This document shows, piece by piece, positions 32,923 to 42,027 of a DNA stretch of 64,000 bases. The position numbers were made by a program, and so were the translations under genes. Positions within the stretch are counted from its first letter, which is position 1. Every line of letters starts with the position of its first letter. Below the pieces are notes generated by a model. That model was not told the origin of the DNA. It worked only from the letters and a program-made list of their open reading frames with translations, and did no database searches. Origin of the DNA: Candidatus Hydrogenedentota bacterium (lineage in GTDB: Bacteria > Hydrogenedentota > Hydrogenedentia > Hydrogenedentales > SLHB01); the NCBI GenBank assembly GCA_013359265.1, contig JABWCD010000004.1:299382-363381 (forward strand), read 5' to 3'.

Positions 32923-34265
32923 ATCCGGCCCTGCCCGCGGCCGGCGCCCTGCCGCCGTGGATCGACTTCTTCACCTTTCGCGACACCAACGTCCGTCTTA
33001 TCCTCGCCGGGTGCATCTTGCTCGGAATAACGGCGGGCGTCATCGGGTGCTTTGCGCTCCTGCGCAAACGCGCGCTGTTGGGCGATGCGCTCGCCCATTC
33101 CGCGCTGCCTGGCGTATGCGTCGCGTTCATCCTCACCGGCACGAAGAACCCGGTCATCATTCTCGCCGGCGCCACGATCGCCTGTTGGATCGGCGCGATC
33201 GCGATCGACCTCATCGCGCGCTACACGCGCGTCAAAGAGGAAAGTGCGCTTGGCATGGTACTGTCCGTGTTCTTCGGCGCGGGCATCCTCCTCCTGACTT
33301 ACATTCAACACAGCGGCAACGCCGCGCAGGCCGGTCTCGACAAGTTCCTCTTCGGACAAGCCTCGGCTATGCTCGATCGCGACGTCTGGACGCTCGCCAT
33401 CGCAGCCGTTCTCATGCTCGCCGCGGTCGTGCTCGCGTACAAGGAATTCAAGGTCGTGTCGTTCGATCCGTCGTTCGCATCGTCGATCGGCCTGCGAACG
33501 CGTGTCATCGAATTTGCCCTCGCGACGCTCACGGTGCTCGCCGTGGCGATCGGGCTCCAGGCGGTCGGCGTGGTGCTCATGGCCGCCATGCTCGTCACTC
33601 CCGCGGCGTCCGCGCGCTACTGGACCGATAACCTTGCGCGCATGATCGTCCTCTCCGGTATCTTCGGCGCGGTCAGCGGCGCCATCGGCACCTACGTAAG
33701 CTATCTCGGCCCGCGCATGCCCACCGGACCGTGGATGGTCGTCGCCGCCACCGTCGTCTTCGCGGTCTCACTCCTGTTCGCGCCGCGCCGCGGACTCGTC
33801 GCGCGGCTGCTCCTGCTGTGGCGCATTCGCCGAAAAACCGCGGACGAAAATATTCTCCGCACCCTGTATCTCGAGGGCGAACGCCACCAGGACATGGACA
33901 CGGCGTGTTCCATGGCCAACCTCCTGCAATTCCGTTCGATGAACGCCGCGCGCCTCGATCACACGCTTACGCGCCTCGCCAAACAAGGATACGTGCGCGA
34001 ACCATCCGACGGCATGTTCGCACTGACACCCAAGGGGGTCGCGCGCGGCGCGCGTCTCACGCGCCTTCACCGTTTGTGGGAACTGTACCTCACGCGCAAA
34101 CTCGAACTCGCGCCCGACCACGTCCACGACGACGCGGAGGAGATCGAGCACATCATCACGCCCGAACTCGAGGCGCGTCTCGTCGCGTCCCTGAACGATC
34201 CCGCCGAGGACCCGCATGCGCGGCACATTCCGCCCGCGTTGGGCGCGGGGAGCGCGGCCCCATGA
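32919..34265 (+). CDS. Metal ABC permease fused to a DtxR-like C-terminal domain
   Basis: This is a 448-residue fusion. Residues about 1-290 are a Mn/Zn-type permease with eight or so helices and the LLGDALAHSALPGV segment. Residues about 300-448 form a soluble cytoplasmic region with a winged-helix part (MANLLQFRSMNAARLDHTL) and a DtxR-type dimerisation region. The E-x2-E-H ligand pattern in EEIEH recalls MntR. The start is the ATG overlapping the ATPase stop. The fused domain may sense metal at the inner face of the channel. Confidence 0.88.
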   Translation: MNPALPAAGALPPWIDFFTFRDTNVRLILAGCILLGITAGVIGCFALLRKRALLGDALAHSALPGVCVAFILTGTKNPVIILAGATIACWIGAIAIDLIARYTRVKEESALGMVLSVFFGAGILLLTYIQHSGNAAQAGLDKFLFGQASAMLDRDVWTLAIAAVLMLAAVVLAYKEFKVVSFDPSFASSIGLRTRVIEFALATLTVLAVAIGLQAVGVVLMAAMLVTPAASARYWTDNLARMIVLSGIFGAVSGAIGTYVSYLGPRMPTGPWMVVAATVVFAVSLLFAPRRGLVARLLLLWRIRRKTADENILRTLYLEGERHQDMDTACSMANLLQFRSMNAARLDHTLTRLAKQGYVREPSDGMFALTPKGVARGARLTRLHRLWELYLTRKLELAPDHVHDDAEEIEHIITPELEARLVASLNDPAEDPHARHIPPALGAGSAAP

Positions 34266-35149
34266 GCAATCCCGCCTGGGTCGTGCTCGTCGGATCGCTC
34301 GCCTCCGCCGCCTGCGCGCTGGTCGGATGTTTTCTCGTCCTGCGCAAACAGGCGATGATGGGCGACGCGATCAGCCACTCGGTGTTGCCCGGCATCGTTA
34401 TCGCCTTTCTGGTCACCCAAAGCCGCGCGCCGATCCCGATGCTGCTTGGCGCGGGCGCATTGGGACTTCTCACGGCCTTCACCACGAACGCGCTCGAACG
34501 CCATGGCCGCCTGCAACCCGACGCTTCGATCGGCGTCACGTTCACGTGGCTATTCGCGGTGGGCGTAATCCTCATCTCAGCGTTCGCGGGCCACGTCGAC
34601 CTCGATGCCGAATGCGTCCTCTACGGCGAAATCGCGTCGTCACCGTGGGACATATGGATTCTCGGCGACACCGATATGGGCCCGCGCGCCGTCTGGATTC
34701 TCGGCGCCATCACCATCGCCAACCTGGTCTTTGTTACGCTCGGTTATAAGCAACTGAAGCTTACCTCCTTCGATCCTGGAATGGCCGCGGCGCTCGGCAT
34801 CAACGTCACCCTCTGGCATTACCTGCTCATGGGCTTCGTGTCGCTCACCACCGTCGGCGCGTTCGAGAGCGTGGGCGCAATTCTCGTTGTCGCGATGCTC
34901 ATTGTTCCGCCCAACACCGCCTACCTGTTGACAGACCGCCTCTCGCGAATGCTCGCCTTGTCCGTTATGCTCGGAATCGCCAGCGCGCTCGGCGGCTATT
35001 GGCTCGCCGCGCTCATAGACGGTTCCATCGCGGGCGCTATGGCCGTCGTCAGCGGCATGCTCTTCGCGCTCGCTGCCCTCTTTTCGCCGACCCACGGCAT
35101 CATCGCCGGCTACATCGCACGCCGCCACGCGATCGCCTCGCCCGAATAG
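34262..35149 (+). CDS. Metal ABC transporter permease (second subunit)
   Basis: This is a 295-residue integral membrane subunit with about eight helices, including MMGDAISHSVLPGIVIAFL and the C-terminal AILVVAMLIVPPNTAYLL. It belongs to the same family as the preceding permease but lacks the regulatory tail, so the channel is likely a heterodimer. It overlaps the previous gene by ATGA and ends the operon. Confidence 0.93.
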   Translation: MSNPAWVVLVGSLASAACALVGCFLVLRKQAMMGDAISHSVLPGIVIAFLVTQSRAPIPMLLGAGALGLLTAFTTNALERHGRLQPDASIGVTFTWLFAVGVILISAFAGHVDLDAECVLYGEIASSPWDIWILGDTDMGPRAVWILGAITIANLVFVTLGYKQLKLTSFDPGMAAALGINVTLWHYLLMGFVSLTTVGAFESVGAILVVAMLIVPPNTAYLLTDRLSRMLALSVMLGIASALGGYWLAALIDGSIAGAMAVVSGMLFALAALFSPTHGIIAGYIARRHAIASPE

Positions 35150-35255
35150 TCCAACGCGCGCCCACCCGCGACGCGAGACCGAATCCCCAACGTAGTCAGC
35201 CCTTCCCGCCCTCACGCTGTCGCACTTTCCCGCCTCCACACCTGCCCGCCGCCGC

Positions 35256-35284
35256 TTGATTCCATCCTGCCCACGCCCCATAAT
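35256..35284 (+). promoter_or_regulatory. Promoter of the HtrA gene pair
   Basis: TTGATT and CATAAT boxes are 17 bases apart, about 115 bases before the start codon. The surrounding 248-base gap holds no gene. Confidence 0.45.
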
Positions 35285-35397
35285 CGGGCCTTGGCGCAAT
35301 AGCCGAATTCCCCGTGCCGGCGCACGACTCGCCGTCACGGAAGCCTTCCGGCACTGCCCACCCGACCCGCTACGTGCAAAGCAAAGAGGTATCGCAT

Positions 35398-37437
35398 ATG
35401 CAGTCCCGTTACGTCCGCAGCACGCTTCTGTTCCTGACCGCGGCCACCATCTCCTTCGCACAGGACGCTCCCGATTCCGTTCGTTCCGCGGTGGACGTCG
35501 CCATCGCGAAAGTGAAGCCCGCCCTCGTGCGCATCGGCGTCGTGTGGACGGATTACAACGACGGGCGTGAAGAAAAATACGAAGCCAGCGGCAGCGGCAC
35601 CATCGTCACGGGCGAAGGCCACGTCGTCACCAACCACCATGTCGCGGGCCACGCCACACGCATCTTCTGCACACTCTCGACAAAAGAGATTATCGAAGCC
35701 GATTTGATCGGCAAGGACCCGCAGACCGACATCGCAGTCATCAAACTGAAAGGCGAACGTGGCCGCATTTTCCCCACCGCGGAATTCGCCGACTCCTCCG
35801 AGTTGCGCGTGGGCGACATCGTGCTTGCGATGGGAAGCCCGCTCTCGCTTTCGCAAAGCGTCACGCAGGGTATTGTCAGCAACACGGAACTCGTGTTCCC
35901 GGCGCGCCGCTTCGGTTCGCTCACGCTGGACGGTGAAGACGTCGGTTCGCTCATTCGCTGGATCGGCCACGACGCGCCAATTTATCCCGGCAACTCCGGC
36001 GGCCCGCTCGTGAACATTCGCGGGCAAATCGTCGGCGTGAACGAGATCAGCATCGGGCTGGGCGGGGCCATCCCGGGCAACATCGCGAAGGATGTTACCC
36101 GCAAGCTCATCTCGAGCGGAAAGGTCGAGCGCGCCTGGATCGGCCTCAACATGCAGCCGCAACTCAAGACCGATGTTCAATCGCGTGGCGTGCTCGTGCG
36201 CAATGCGTTCGCCGGATCTCCCGCCGATCAAGCCGGATTCAAAGCCGGCGATCTCTTCACCTCTATCGCCGGCAACGACATCACCGTGCGTTTCGAAGAG
36301 CAGCTCCCGCTGCTCAATGCGCTCATCGCATCGCTCCCAATCGGCCAGCCGCTCGAAGCGACCGTCGTGCGCGACGGCAAAGAGGAGCGATTGACCGTTA
36401 CACCGATCCCCTACCAGGAAGTAGAGCCCGATCAAGACGAACTCAAAGAGTGGGGGGTCACCGCGCGCAACGTCTCCTTTGTCAATGCGCGCGAAATGAA
36501 GCGAGACACGACCGACGGCGTCCTCATCACTTCGGTCCGGCCCGGCGGTCCGACCGGTACGGCGAAACCCGAGATCAATCGCCAGGACATCATCGTCGGT
36601 CTGAACGGCCAGCCGGTGAAGGACATGGCCACGCTGAAAGAACTCACGGCGAAGATTCTCGAGGGTCAAAAGGACCCCGTGCCTGTCCTTGTCGAGTTCG
36701 AACGCAAGGTCGCGCGGTTGCAGACCGTTGTGAAAGTCGGCATCGCGGAGCCGCCCGACCCCGGCAAGGATGTCGAAAAGGCCTGGCTTGCCGTTGACAC
36801 GCAAGTCATCACCCGCGATATCGCCACGCAGGTAGGCAACCCCGATCTCAAGGGCTTCCGATTGACGCAGGTGTACCCGGGCACGACGGCGGAATCTGCC
36901 GGCCTGAAAGTCGGCGATTTCATTTACGCCGTCGATGGCGAGCCGCTCGAAGCGGCCGCGCCGGAGGACTACGAGGAACTCACCGCCTTGGTGCGGCAAT
37001 ACAAGATCGGATCAACCGCCGAGTTCGGCGTGCTGCGCGGATCGGAAAAACTGAAAATCCCCGTCCAACTCACGGCGTCGCCGCGGCAAACGCGCGAGAT
37101 GAAGGAGTATGAAGACTTCGACTTCGAGTTCAAGGTCCGCGATTTGACGTTCATCGACAAGGTAAAAGAGAAATGGCCCGAGGACAAGGCCGGCGCCTTG
37201 GTCTCAAAGATTGAACCCGGCGGATGGGCCGCCGTCGCGAACATGGACCCCAGCGATCTCATCGTCAAGATCGGCGGTTCTCCCATAGCGAACGTCGACG
37301 ACGTCGAGAAGAAGATGAAGGAAATCAAGGATTCGAAAGCGGAGAGCGCCATATTCCAGGTCGAACGCGGCGTCTACACCGTCTTTCTGGAATTTGAACC
37401 CAAGTGGGACGCAGCCCCCGCTGCAGGAAAGGACTAA
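35398..37437 (+). CDS. HtrA/DegP-like serine protease with several PDZ domains
   Basis: This is a 679-residue exported S1C protease. The signal peptide ends near SFAQD (about residue 22). The catalytic triad is intact: His in VVTNHHVAGH (about 82), Asp in TDIAVIK (about 113), Ser in YPGNSGGPLVN (about 201). About four PDZ-type repeats follow (starting near 255, 350, 470 and 600), more than the usual two. It would handle misfolded envelope proteins. The ATG at 35398 has AGAGG upstream; a longer frame begins in non-coding-like sequence. The next gene is a dead relative. Confidence 0.9.
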   Translation: MQSRYVRSTLLFLTAATISFAQDAPDSVRSAVDVAIAKVKPALVRIGVVWTDYNDGREEKYEASGSGTIVTGEGHVVTNHHVAGHATRIFCTLSTKEIIEADLIGKDPQTDIAVIKLKGERGRIFPTAEFADSSELRVGDIVLAMGSPLSLSQSVTQGIVSNTELVFPARRFGSLTLDGEDVGSLIRWIGHDAPIYPGNSGGPLVNIRGQIVGVNEISIGLGGAIPGNIAKDVTRKLISSGKVERAWIGLNMQPQLKTDVQSRGVLVRNAFAGSPADQAGFKAGDLFTSIAGNDITVRFEEQLPLLNALIASLPIGQPLEATVVRDGKEERLTVTPIPYQEVEPDQDELKEWGVTARNVSFVNAREMKRDTTDGVLITSVRPGGPTGTAKPEINRQDIIVGLNGQPVKDMATLKELTAKILEGQKDPVPVLVEFERKVARLQTVVKVGIAEPPDPGKDVEKAWLAVDTQVITRDIATQVGNPDLKGFRLTQVYPGTTAESAGLKVGDFIYAVDGEPLEAAAPEDYEELTALVRQYKIGSTAEFGVLRGSEKLKIPVQLTASPRQTREMKEYEDFDFEFKVRDLTFIDKVKEKWPEDKAGALVSKIEPGGWAAVANMDPSDLIVKIGGSPIANVDDVEKKMKEIKDSKAESAIFQVERGVYTVFLEFEPKWDAAPAAGKD

Positions 37438-37439
37438 TT

Positions 37440-38357
37440 ATGCTGACTCGCGCAATCCGCCTCGCCGCCATCGCGGCAACGTGTGTATTCTCGTTCGCCT
37501 CTCTCGCGGATGACGTCGCGGACAAGGGCCGCGCCGTCCTCGAGAAATATAAATCCAGCGTCGTTACTGTGCGCATCGTGATCAAAATGCAGATGTCGAT
37601 GCCCAACTTCCCGTCGCGCGAAGAGGAAATGAAATCCGAAGCGACAGGTACGATCATCGATCCGTCCGGACTTACCGTGTTGTCGCTGAACGAAACCGAC
37701 CCGTCCGGCATGTTCGAGAACATGATGGAAGGCCGCGAAGGGTTCGAGGTCAAAAGCACGGTCGGTGATCTGAAAATTCTTCAAGACGACGGAACCGAAA
37801 TCGCCGCCCAAGTCGTCTTGCGCGATCGCGATCTCGATCTCGCGTTCATCCGGCCCACCGAGGCGCCAAAGCAACCGCTTCCCGCCGTCGATCTGGCGAA
37901 AGCGGCGACCCCGGGTCTCCTCGATCCGGTCATCACGATCAATCGCCTGGGCCGTGTTGCCGGCCGCGAATACGCTGTCTCCATCGAACGCATCAACGCG
38001 ATCGTCTCGCGTCCCCGTACGTTCTACGTGATGGGCAACGACCCAACCCAGACGGCCCTCGGATGCCCCGCCTTGACGGTCGACGGTGACGCGGTGGGCT
38101 TGTGCGTACTGCGCACTGTCCGCGGCGGCGACGGCGGCGGTATGGGCATGTTCGGAGGCGGCGACGACAACATGATGGCGATCATCGTCCCCGCGTCGGA
38201 TGTGCTGGAAGTCGCCAAACAGGCGCCCGCTGCGGGCGAAGAAGCCAAGGAACTTGGCGCGGAACCCAAAGAAGAGAAGTCCGAAGAGGCGCCAAAGGAA
38301 GAAGCGCCCGCCCCGGATTCCGGCGACGCACCGAAACCGGAAGAACCCAAAGCATAG
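37440..38357 (+). CDS. Protease-like protein lacking catalytic residues
   Basis: This is a 305-residue exported protein (signal peptide ending SLADD) with the outline of a trypsin-like S1C domain. The region where the His should be reads TVLSLNETD, and the GNSGG region reads LGCPALTVDG. Only the Asp-like LDLAFIRP remains, so it should be inactive as a protease. Residues about 265-305 are a low-complexity Glu/Ala/Pro/Lys tail. It starts 2 bases after the active HtrA stops, suggesting a partner or regulator of it. Confidence 0.75.
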   Translation: MLTRAIRLAAIAATCVFSFASLADDVADKGRAVLEKYKSSVVTVRIVIKMQMSMPNFPSREEEMKSEATGTIIDPSGLTVLSLNETDPSGMFENMMEGREGFEVKSTVGDLKILQDDGTEIAAQVVLRDRDLDLAFIRPTEAPKQPLPAVDLAKAATPGLLDPVITINRLGRVAGREYAVSIERINAIVSRPRTFYVMGNDPTQTALGCPALTVDGDAVGLCVLRTVRGGDGGGMGMFGGGDDNMMAIIVPASDVLEVAKQAPAAGEEAKELGAEPKEEKSEEAPKEEAPAPDSGDAPKPEEPKA

Positions 38358-38507
38358 GGAGAACGAGCGCACGAAACTTCAGCGCACTCACGTCGAATTT
38401 CCGAGGAGTGGGCGCTGTGCGCGCCCTCTGAACTAGCCATGCAGACCGTATAATGCGTCCGGCTCGTTTGGGTCGTTTCGGTCCCTTTCGTCCTATGCAG
38501 ATCTGCG

Positions 38508-38546
38508 AAAAAAGGCCGCCGGCCAACTCCTCGTTGACCGGCGGCC
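38508..38546 (-). terminator. Intrinsic terminator of rpmB
   Basis: On the minus strand GGCCGCCGGTCAAC pairs with GTTGGCCGGCGGCC around GAGGA, followed by TTTTTT. It lies 38 bases after the rpmB stop. Confidence 0.85.
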
Positions 38547-38583
38547 ACAATTTACTATGCGTTGTTTTGCGGCTACTTCACCG

Positions 38584-38844
38584 CTACGCGCTCTTTTTCG
38601 ACTTCAACCCCTTCGTCGCCTTCACGAACTTGCCCGCCTTGATATACCGCGCGCATACCCGCACCTTGCGGACCGTCCCGTTTTCGTCAATGATACGAAT
38701 CTTCTGAAGGTTCGGCTTCCAGCGCCGCGTCGAAATACCCGTAACGTTCTGACCGATACCGCCTTCGCGCTTCGCCTTACCGCGACGCACAACGCGCTTA
38801 CCGATCTGCGGACGCTTGCCGCTGTAATCACACACTCGAGACAT
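38584..38844 (-). CDS. rpmB: 50S ribosomal protein bL28
   Basis: This is an 86-residue L28. It starts MSRVCDYSGKRPQIGKRV and continues with TRRWKPNLQKIRI, as expected, and has a Lys-rich end. The first zinc-type Cys is present but a full C4 site is not. The ATG at 38844 is preferred to the upstream ATG (38889) because it gives the usual N-terminus and follows AGGAGTC. It has its own terminator. Confidence 0.95.
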   Translation of the reverse strand: MSRVCDYSGKRPQIGKRVVRRGKAKREGGIGQNVTGISTRRWKPNLQKIRIIDENGTVRKVRVCARYIKAGKFVKATKGLKSKKSA

Positions 38845-39087
38845 GACCCTGACTCCTAACGTCCTCCGCCGACGTACGAAACCCGCCAACGGAATTGGGG
38901 AATATACAGTTCAAGAGGCAGGGAAGCCTACCATATGAAACCGCCCGATTCAACCGGCGTTCCCGTTGGGCGACCGCACGGTCGCTTTCGCCCTGCGCAC
39001 TGCGCCCATTCTCTGCTGTCCGTAAGCAGAATCCGTGTAGACCATCTTATCCACTCCTTGCTGGAGATATCCTCAAGTCTTCTCGAA

Positions 39088-39237
39088 GCTAGAGCGTTTC
39101 AAGGTCGGCTGCACCGCGTGCTCGTGCCCCTGCTCGTCATCGTACTCGATCTTATCGAGGATCGAGTGCGAGTACGAAGACGACTCACGCGCAGGAGCAC
39201 GAAACAGACGGTGTACTCAAACTTGAATTGCTCTAGC
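39088..39237 (+). repeat. MITE-like hairpin element, copy 2 of a dispersed repeat
   Basis: GCTAGAGCGTTTCAAG (39088-39103) and CTTGAATTGCTCTAGC (39222-39237) are 16-bp terminal inverted repeats with two mismatches. Inside, a CTCGTCATCGTACTCGAT arm and a degenerate inverted partner continue the hairpin. The internal CGGCTGCACCGCGTGCTCGT part matches the repeat at 20 kb in the opposite orientation. No transposase lies inside, so it is non-autonomous. Confidence 0.65.
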
Positions 39238-39373
39238 CCCATCCAGTCGCATCTCAAAAGTGAATGCGCTATAATAAGTTATGCCTATTTTGTCAATTAA
39301 TTACCCCTCGTTTCGCAAACGAGGACTAACTCCGAGCGGACGACCAATCCGCGCAAGCGCAACCACCCCGCGA

Positions 39374-40255
39374 GTGCAACGCGATGGGCAAGAGTTTAGG
39401 AACGATGCCGCGCGCGCCGCGGGGCTGCTGTGCCACCAGCAGCGCCGCGCCTGGTTTGGCTTACTGGCTCTGGCCACGCTCTACGCAGTCGCATCGGGTT
39501 GCGCGACGACCGGAAAAGCGCGGCCGGTCGAGGCATTAACGCTGCCGCCCGGCGCGCCGTCTCTCGACGAGATTGTCGCCGATCTCCGCGCGAACGACGA
39601 GGCCCTGACCGATTTCCGCGCGGCTGCGAGCTTCACGCTGACGTCTCCGCGACTGGAATCGGTCCAGAGTTTTCGGTCCGGCACCGTCGCATACCGCAAG
39701 CCCGCCGACTTATACATCGTCGGAAAGAAGAACATGGGTGTAGTCGTATTCGAACTCATTAGCCGCGGCCCCGAATTCTTGATCGATTTCAAGTCCGTTC
39801 AGGATGTGGACGATCGGTACTACTGCAGTTTCGAGGCCGACGATCTCGCGAACGTCCCATTTCCCGTCGCGCCCGCCGATATTGCGCACGAAATGTTCAG
39901 CCCGATTGACTGGACAAAGACCAAAGATAAAGACATTCGCCTGACCGCTTTCGACGAAGCGGCAGGTCAGGCGACCCTCGACGTCGCGCTGGACGGCGGC
40001 CTAGTCCGGCAGATTGTCGTCCAGGGAGAACCGTGGCGAATCGTGCACAACACGTTGACCGACGCAACCGGAACGACCCTTAGCGATACGACAATGGACA
40101 ACTATCAGGATGTTGACGGCGTGCGTATACCGACCGCGCTCGAAGCGAGATTTCCCGTCGAGGAAACGCACGTTACATTCGAGTTGCGAAACGTGCGCGC
40201 CAACACGGGACTCCCCGGCATAAACTTCACGTGGGACTGGCCCCCAGGACAATGA
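39374..40255 (+). CDS. Predicted lipoprotein, LolA/LolB-like (DUF4292 type)
   Basis: The product is an outer-membrane or periplasmic lipoprotein of about 290 residues: a hydrophobic segment ends in lipobox AVASGC and a beta-rich domain follows (about residues 55-290). The half-barrel shape recalls LolA/LolB or DUF4292 proteins, which is a weak match. The frame extends upstream to an ATG at 39281, but a TATAAT at 39270-39275 would put transcription start at that ATG, so the GTG at 39374 is preferred. The end overlaps rlmN by ATGA. Confidence 0.7.
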   Translation: MQRDGQEFRNDAARAAGLLCHQQRRAWFGLLALATLYAVASGCATTGKARPVEALTLPPGAPSLDEIVADLRANDEALTDFRAAASFTLTSPRLESVQSFRSGTVAYRKPADLYIVGKKNMGVVVFELISRGPEFLIDFKSVQDVDDRYYCSFEADDLANVPFPVAPADIAHEMFSPIDWTKTKDKDIRLTAFDEAAGQATLDVALDGGLVRQIVVQGEPWRIVHNTLTDATGTTLSDTTMDNYQDVDGVRIPTALEARFPVEETHVTFELRNVRANTGLPGINFTWDWPPGQ

Positions 40256-41286
40256 AGACTCCGCTTACAGATATGAATCCGGCCGAGATCGCGGACCACC
40301 TCCGCATAAAGCCCTTCCAGGGAAAGCAGATATTTCGCTGGATTCACCAGAAAAGAGTCTTCGACTTCGATCGCATGACCGACCTGTCGAAAGAACTGCG
40401 CGCGCGACTTGCGGAATCGTACTCCGCAAATCAACTGACGCTCGTGAACATGTCCACATCGCCCCGCGCGGTGGGCACGAAAAAGGCGCTCTTCAGACTT
40501 GCGGACGGCGAGACCGTGGAATCGGTCCTCATTCGCGAAAAAGACCGCATCACGATTTGCCTCTCTACCCAAGTCGGCTGTGCCGTGAAATGTTCGTTCT
40601 GCGCGACCGGCCATTCCGGCTACACGCGAAATCTCACGCCCGGCGAGATTGTCGAGCAGGCGCTCTACCTGCTCGCCGACGAAAACATGGGGGAGAGGTC
40701 GCCCAACATTGTCTACATGGGAATGGGCGAGCCGTTTCGTAACTACGACGCAACGGTCCGCAGCATCCGGCTCCTGATGTCGCCCGATGGACTCGGCATC
40801 GGCGCGCGCCGCATCACCGTGTCGACCGTTGGCGAAGTAAAGGGCATCGAGCAGTTCGCGAATGAAGATTGGCAGGTGCGGCTCAGCGTTTCGCTTCACG
40901 CGGCCAACGACGCGAAACGCACGGAACTGATCCCGTTGAACAAGAAATATCCGATCGCACAGCTAAAGGAAGCGATCCGAACCTACTTCGACAAGACCGG
41001 CAGGCAAATCACGTTTGAATGGACGCTGCTCGATGGCGTCAACGACTCGGAGCAAGACGCCAAAGAACTCGCCGCGCTCGCGAATAGTCTCAAGGCCCAC
41101 GTCAACCTCATCCCCTACAACCCGGTGCATGGCCTCGGCTATTCGCCGCCGCCCCGCGATCGATGCGAAGACTTTCGCGACATGCTCGAAACTGCCGGCG
41201 TCTCCGCCACACTCCGTAAGGAAAAGGGCCAGGACATCGATGCGGCCTGCGGCCAACTGCGCCGCCGCCATATCGATGCTACGTGA
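40252..41286 (+). CDS. rlmN: 23S rRNA (adenine2503-C2)-methyltransferase RlmN
   Basis: This is a 344-residue radical-SAM methyltransferase that modifies A2503 of 23S rRNA (and A37 of some tRNAs). The cluster motif CAVKCSFCATG is near residue 113. IVYMGMGEPFRNYD and the conserved Cys near the C-terminus (RCEDFRDML, QDIDAACGQLR) that forms the methyl-carrying pair are present. The ATG overlaps the stop of the upstream lipoprotein. Confidence 0.94.
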   Translation: MKTPLTDMNPAEIADHLRIKPFQGKQIFRWIHQKRVFDFDRMTDLSKELRARLAESYSANQLTLVNMSTSPRAVGTKKALFRLADGETVESVLIREKDRITICLSTQVGCAVKCSFCATGHSGYTRNLTPGEIVEQALYLLADENMGERSPNIVYMGMGEPFRNYDATVRSIRLLMSPDGLGIGARRITVSTVGEVKGIEQFANEDWQVRLSVSLHAANDAKRTELIPLNKKYPIAQLKEAIRTYFDKTGRQITFEWTLLDGVNDSEQDAKELAALANSLKAHVNLIPYNPVHGLGYSPPPRDRCEDFRDMLETAGVSATLRKEKGQDIDAACGQLRRRHIDAT

Positions 41287-41325
41287 TCGCAGCGTGCGCG
41301 CCTCGCATTGAAGCGCTTCCTCCAG

Positions 41326-42027
41326 TCATTCCGGCATCCCCACACCGCGCTCAATTTTTCGCTGCACCTCGTTCAACGCTACTTCGATTTCTGCACGCTT
41401 CGCCTCGATCGCCGTCTCGTCCTCGCTTTCGCACGGCGCAATGGCGTCCCCATACTCACACACGATCAACGAGAACGGTTTCGGGATCACCATCTTGTCC
41501 CACGATTTCATCCGCCAACAGCGATTCACCGCAAGCCCGGTGGGAATCACCGGAACGCCCGTCCGCGCGCCGAGCACTGCCGCGCCTGACTTCATTTCGC
41601 GCCGCGGTCCGCGCGGTCCATCGGGAGTGAACCCCAGGGTGACGCGGCGATCGATCGCGGCCTTCATTCGGTTCAGCGCGTCACCGCCGCCTCGGCTCGA
41701 CGAACCGCGCAGAGCGCCCATCCCATGCCAGGAGATGACCCTTGCGACAAATTCCCCGTCGTAGCTGTAGCTCGTAAGCGTGTGGTACCCGGTTCCGCGA
41801 TAGCGCCACGCCGCCAACGGCAACACTTCATGCCAAAACACCAGCAGCACACAACCGAACCGCTTCTCCGCGTCGTAGTGGTAGTGCGCATTGCGCACCT
41901 CGACGCGGCATGTTCCGAACAACAATCGGATCACGAGTGCAACAAGTGGGGCCAATAGGGTGAGAGACAGTCGCTGGCGAAACGTAAAGGAGACGGGAGT
42001 TGAATAGTCGAGCTCCGGATGGCTCAC
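41326..42027 (-). CDS. DUF374-type lysophospholipid acyltransferase
   Basis: This is a 233-residue membrane-bound acyltransferase-like protein. One N-terminal hydrophobic helix (LSLTLLAPLVALVIRLLFG) is followed by FWHEVLPLAAW and LGFTPDGPRGPRREM. The latter is the DUF374 signature near the phosphate-binding site. It probably acylates lipid A precursors or phospholipids. The start is the GTG overlapping the stop of the panE-like gene (GTGA); a longer frame only repeats that gene. Confidence 0.82.
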   Translation of the reverse strand: MSHPELDYSTPVSFTFRQRLSLTLLAPLVALVIRLLFGTCRVEVRNAHYHYDAEKRFGCVLLVFWHEVLPLAAWRYRGTGYHTLTSYSYDGEFVARVISWHGMGALRGSSSRGGGDALNRMKAAIDRRVTLGFTPDGPRGPRREMKSGAAVLGARTGVPVIPTGLAVNRCWRMKSWDKMVIPKPFSLIVCEYGDAIAPCESEDETAIEAKRAEIEVALNEVQRKIERGVGMPE

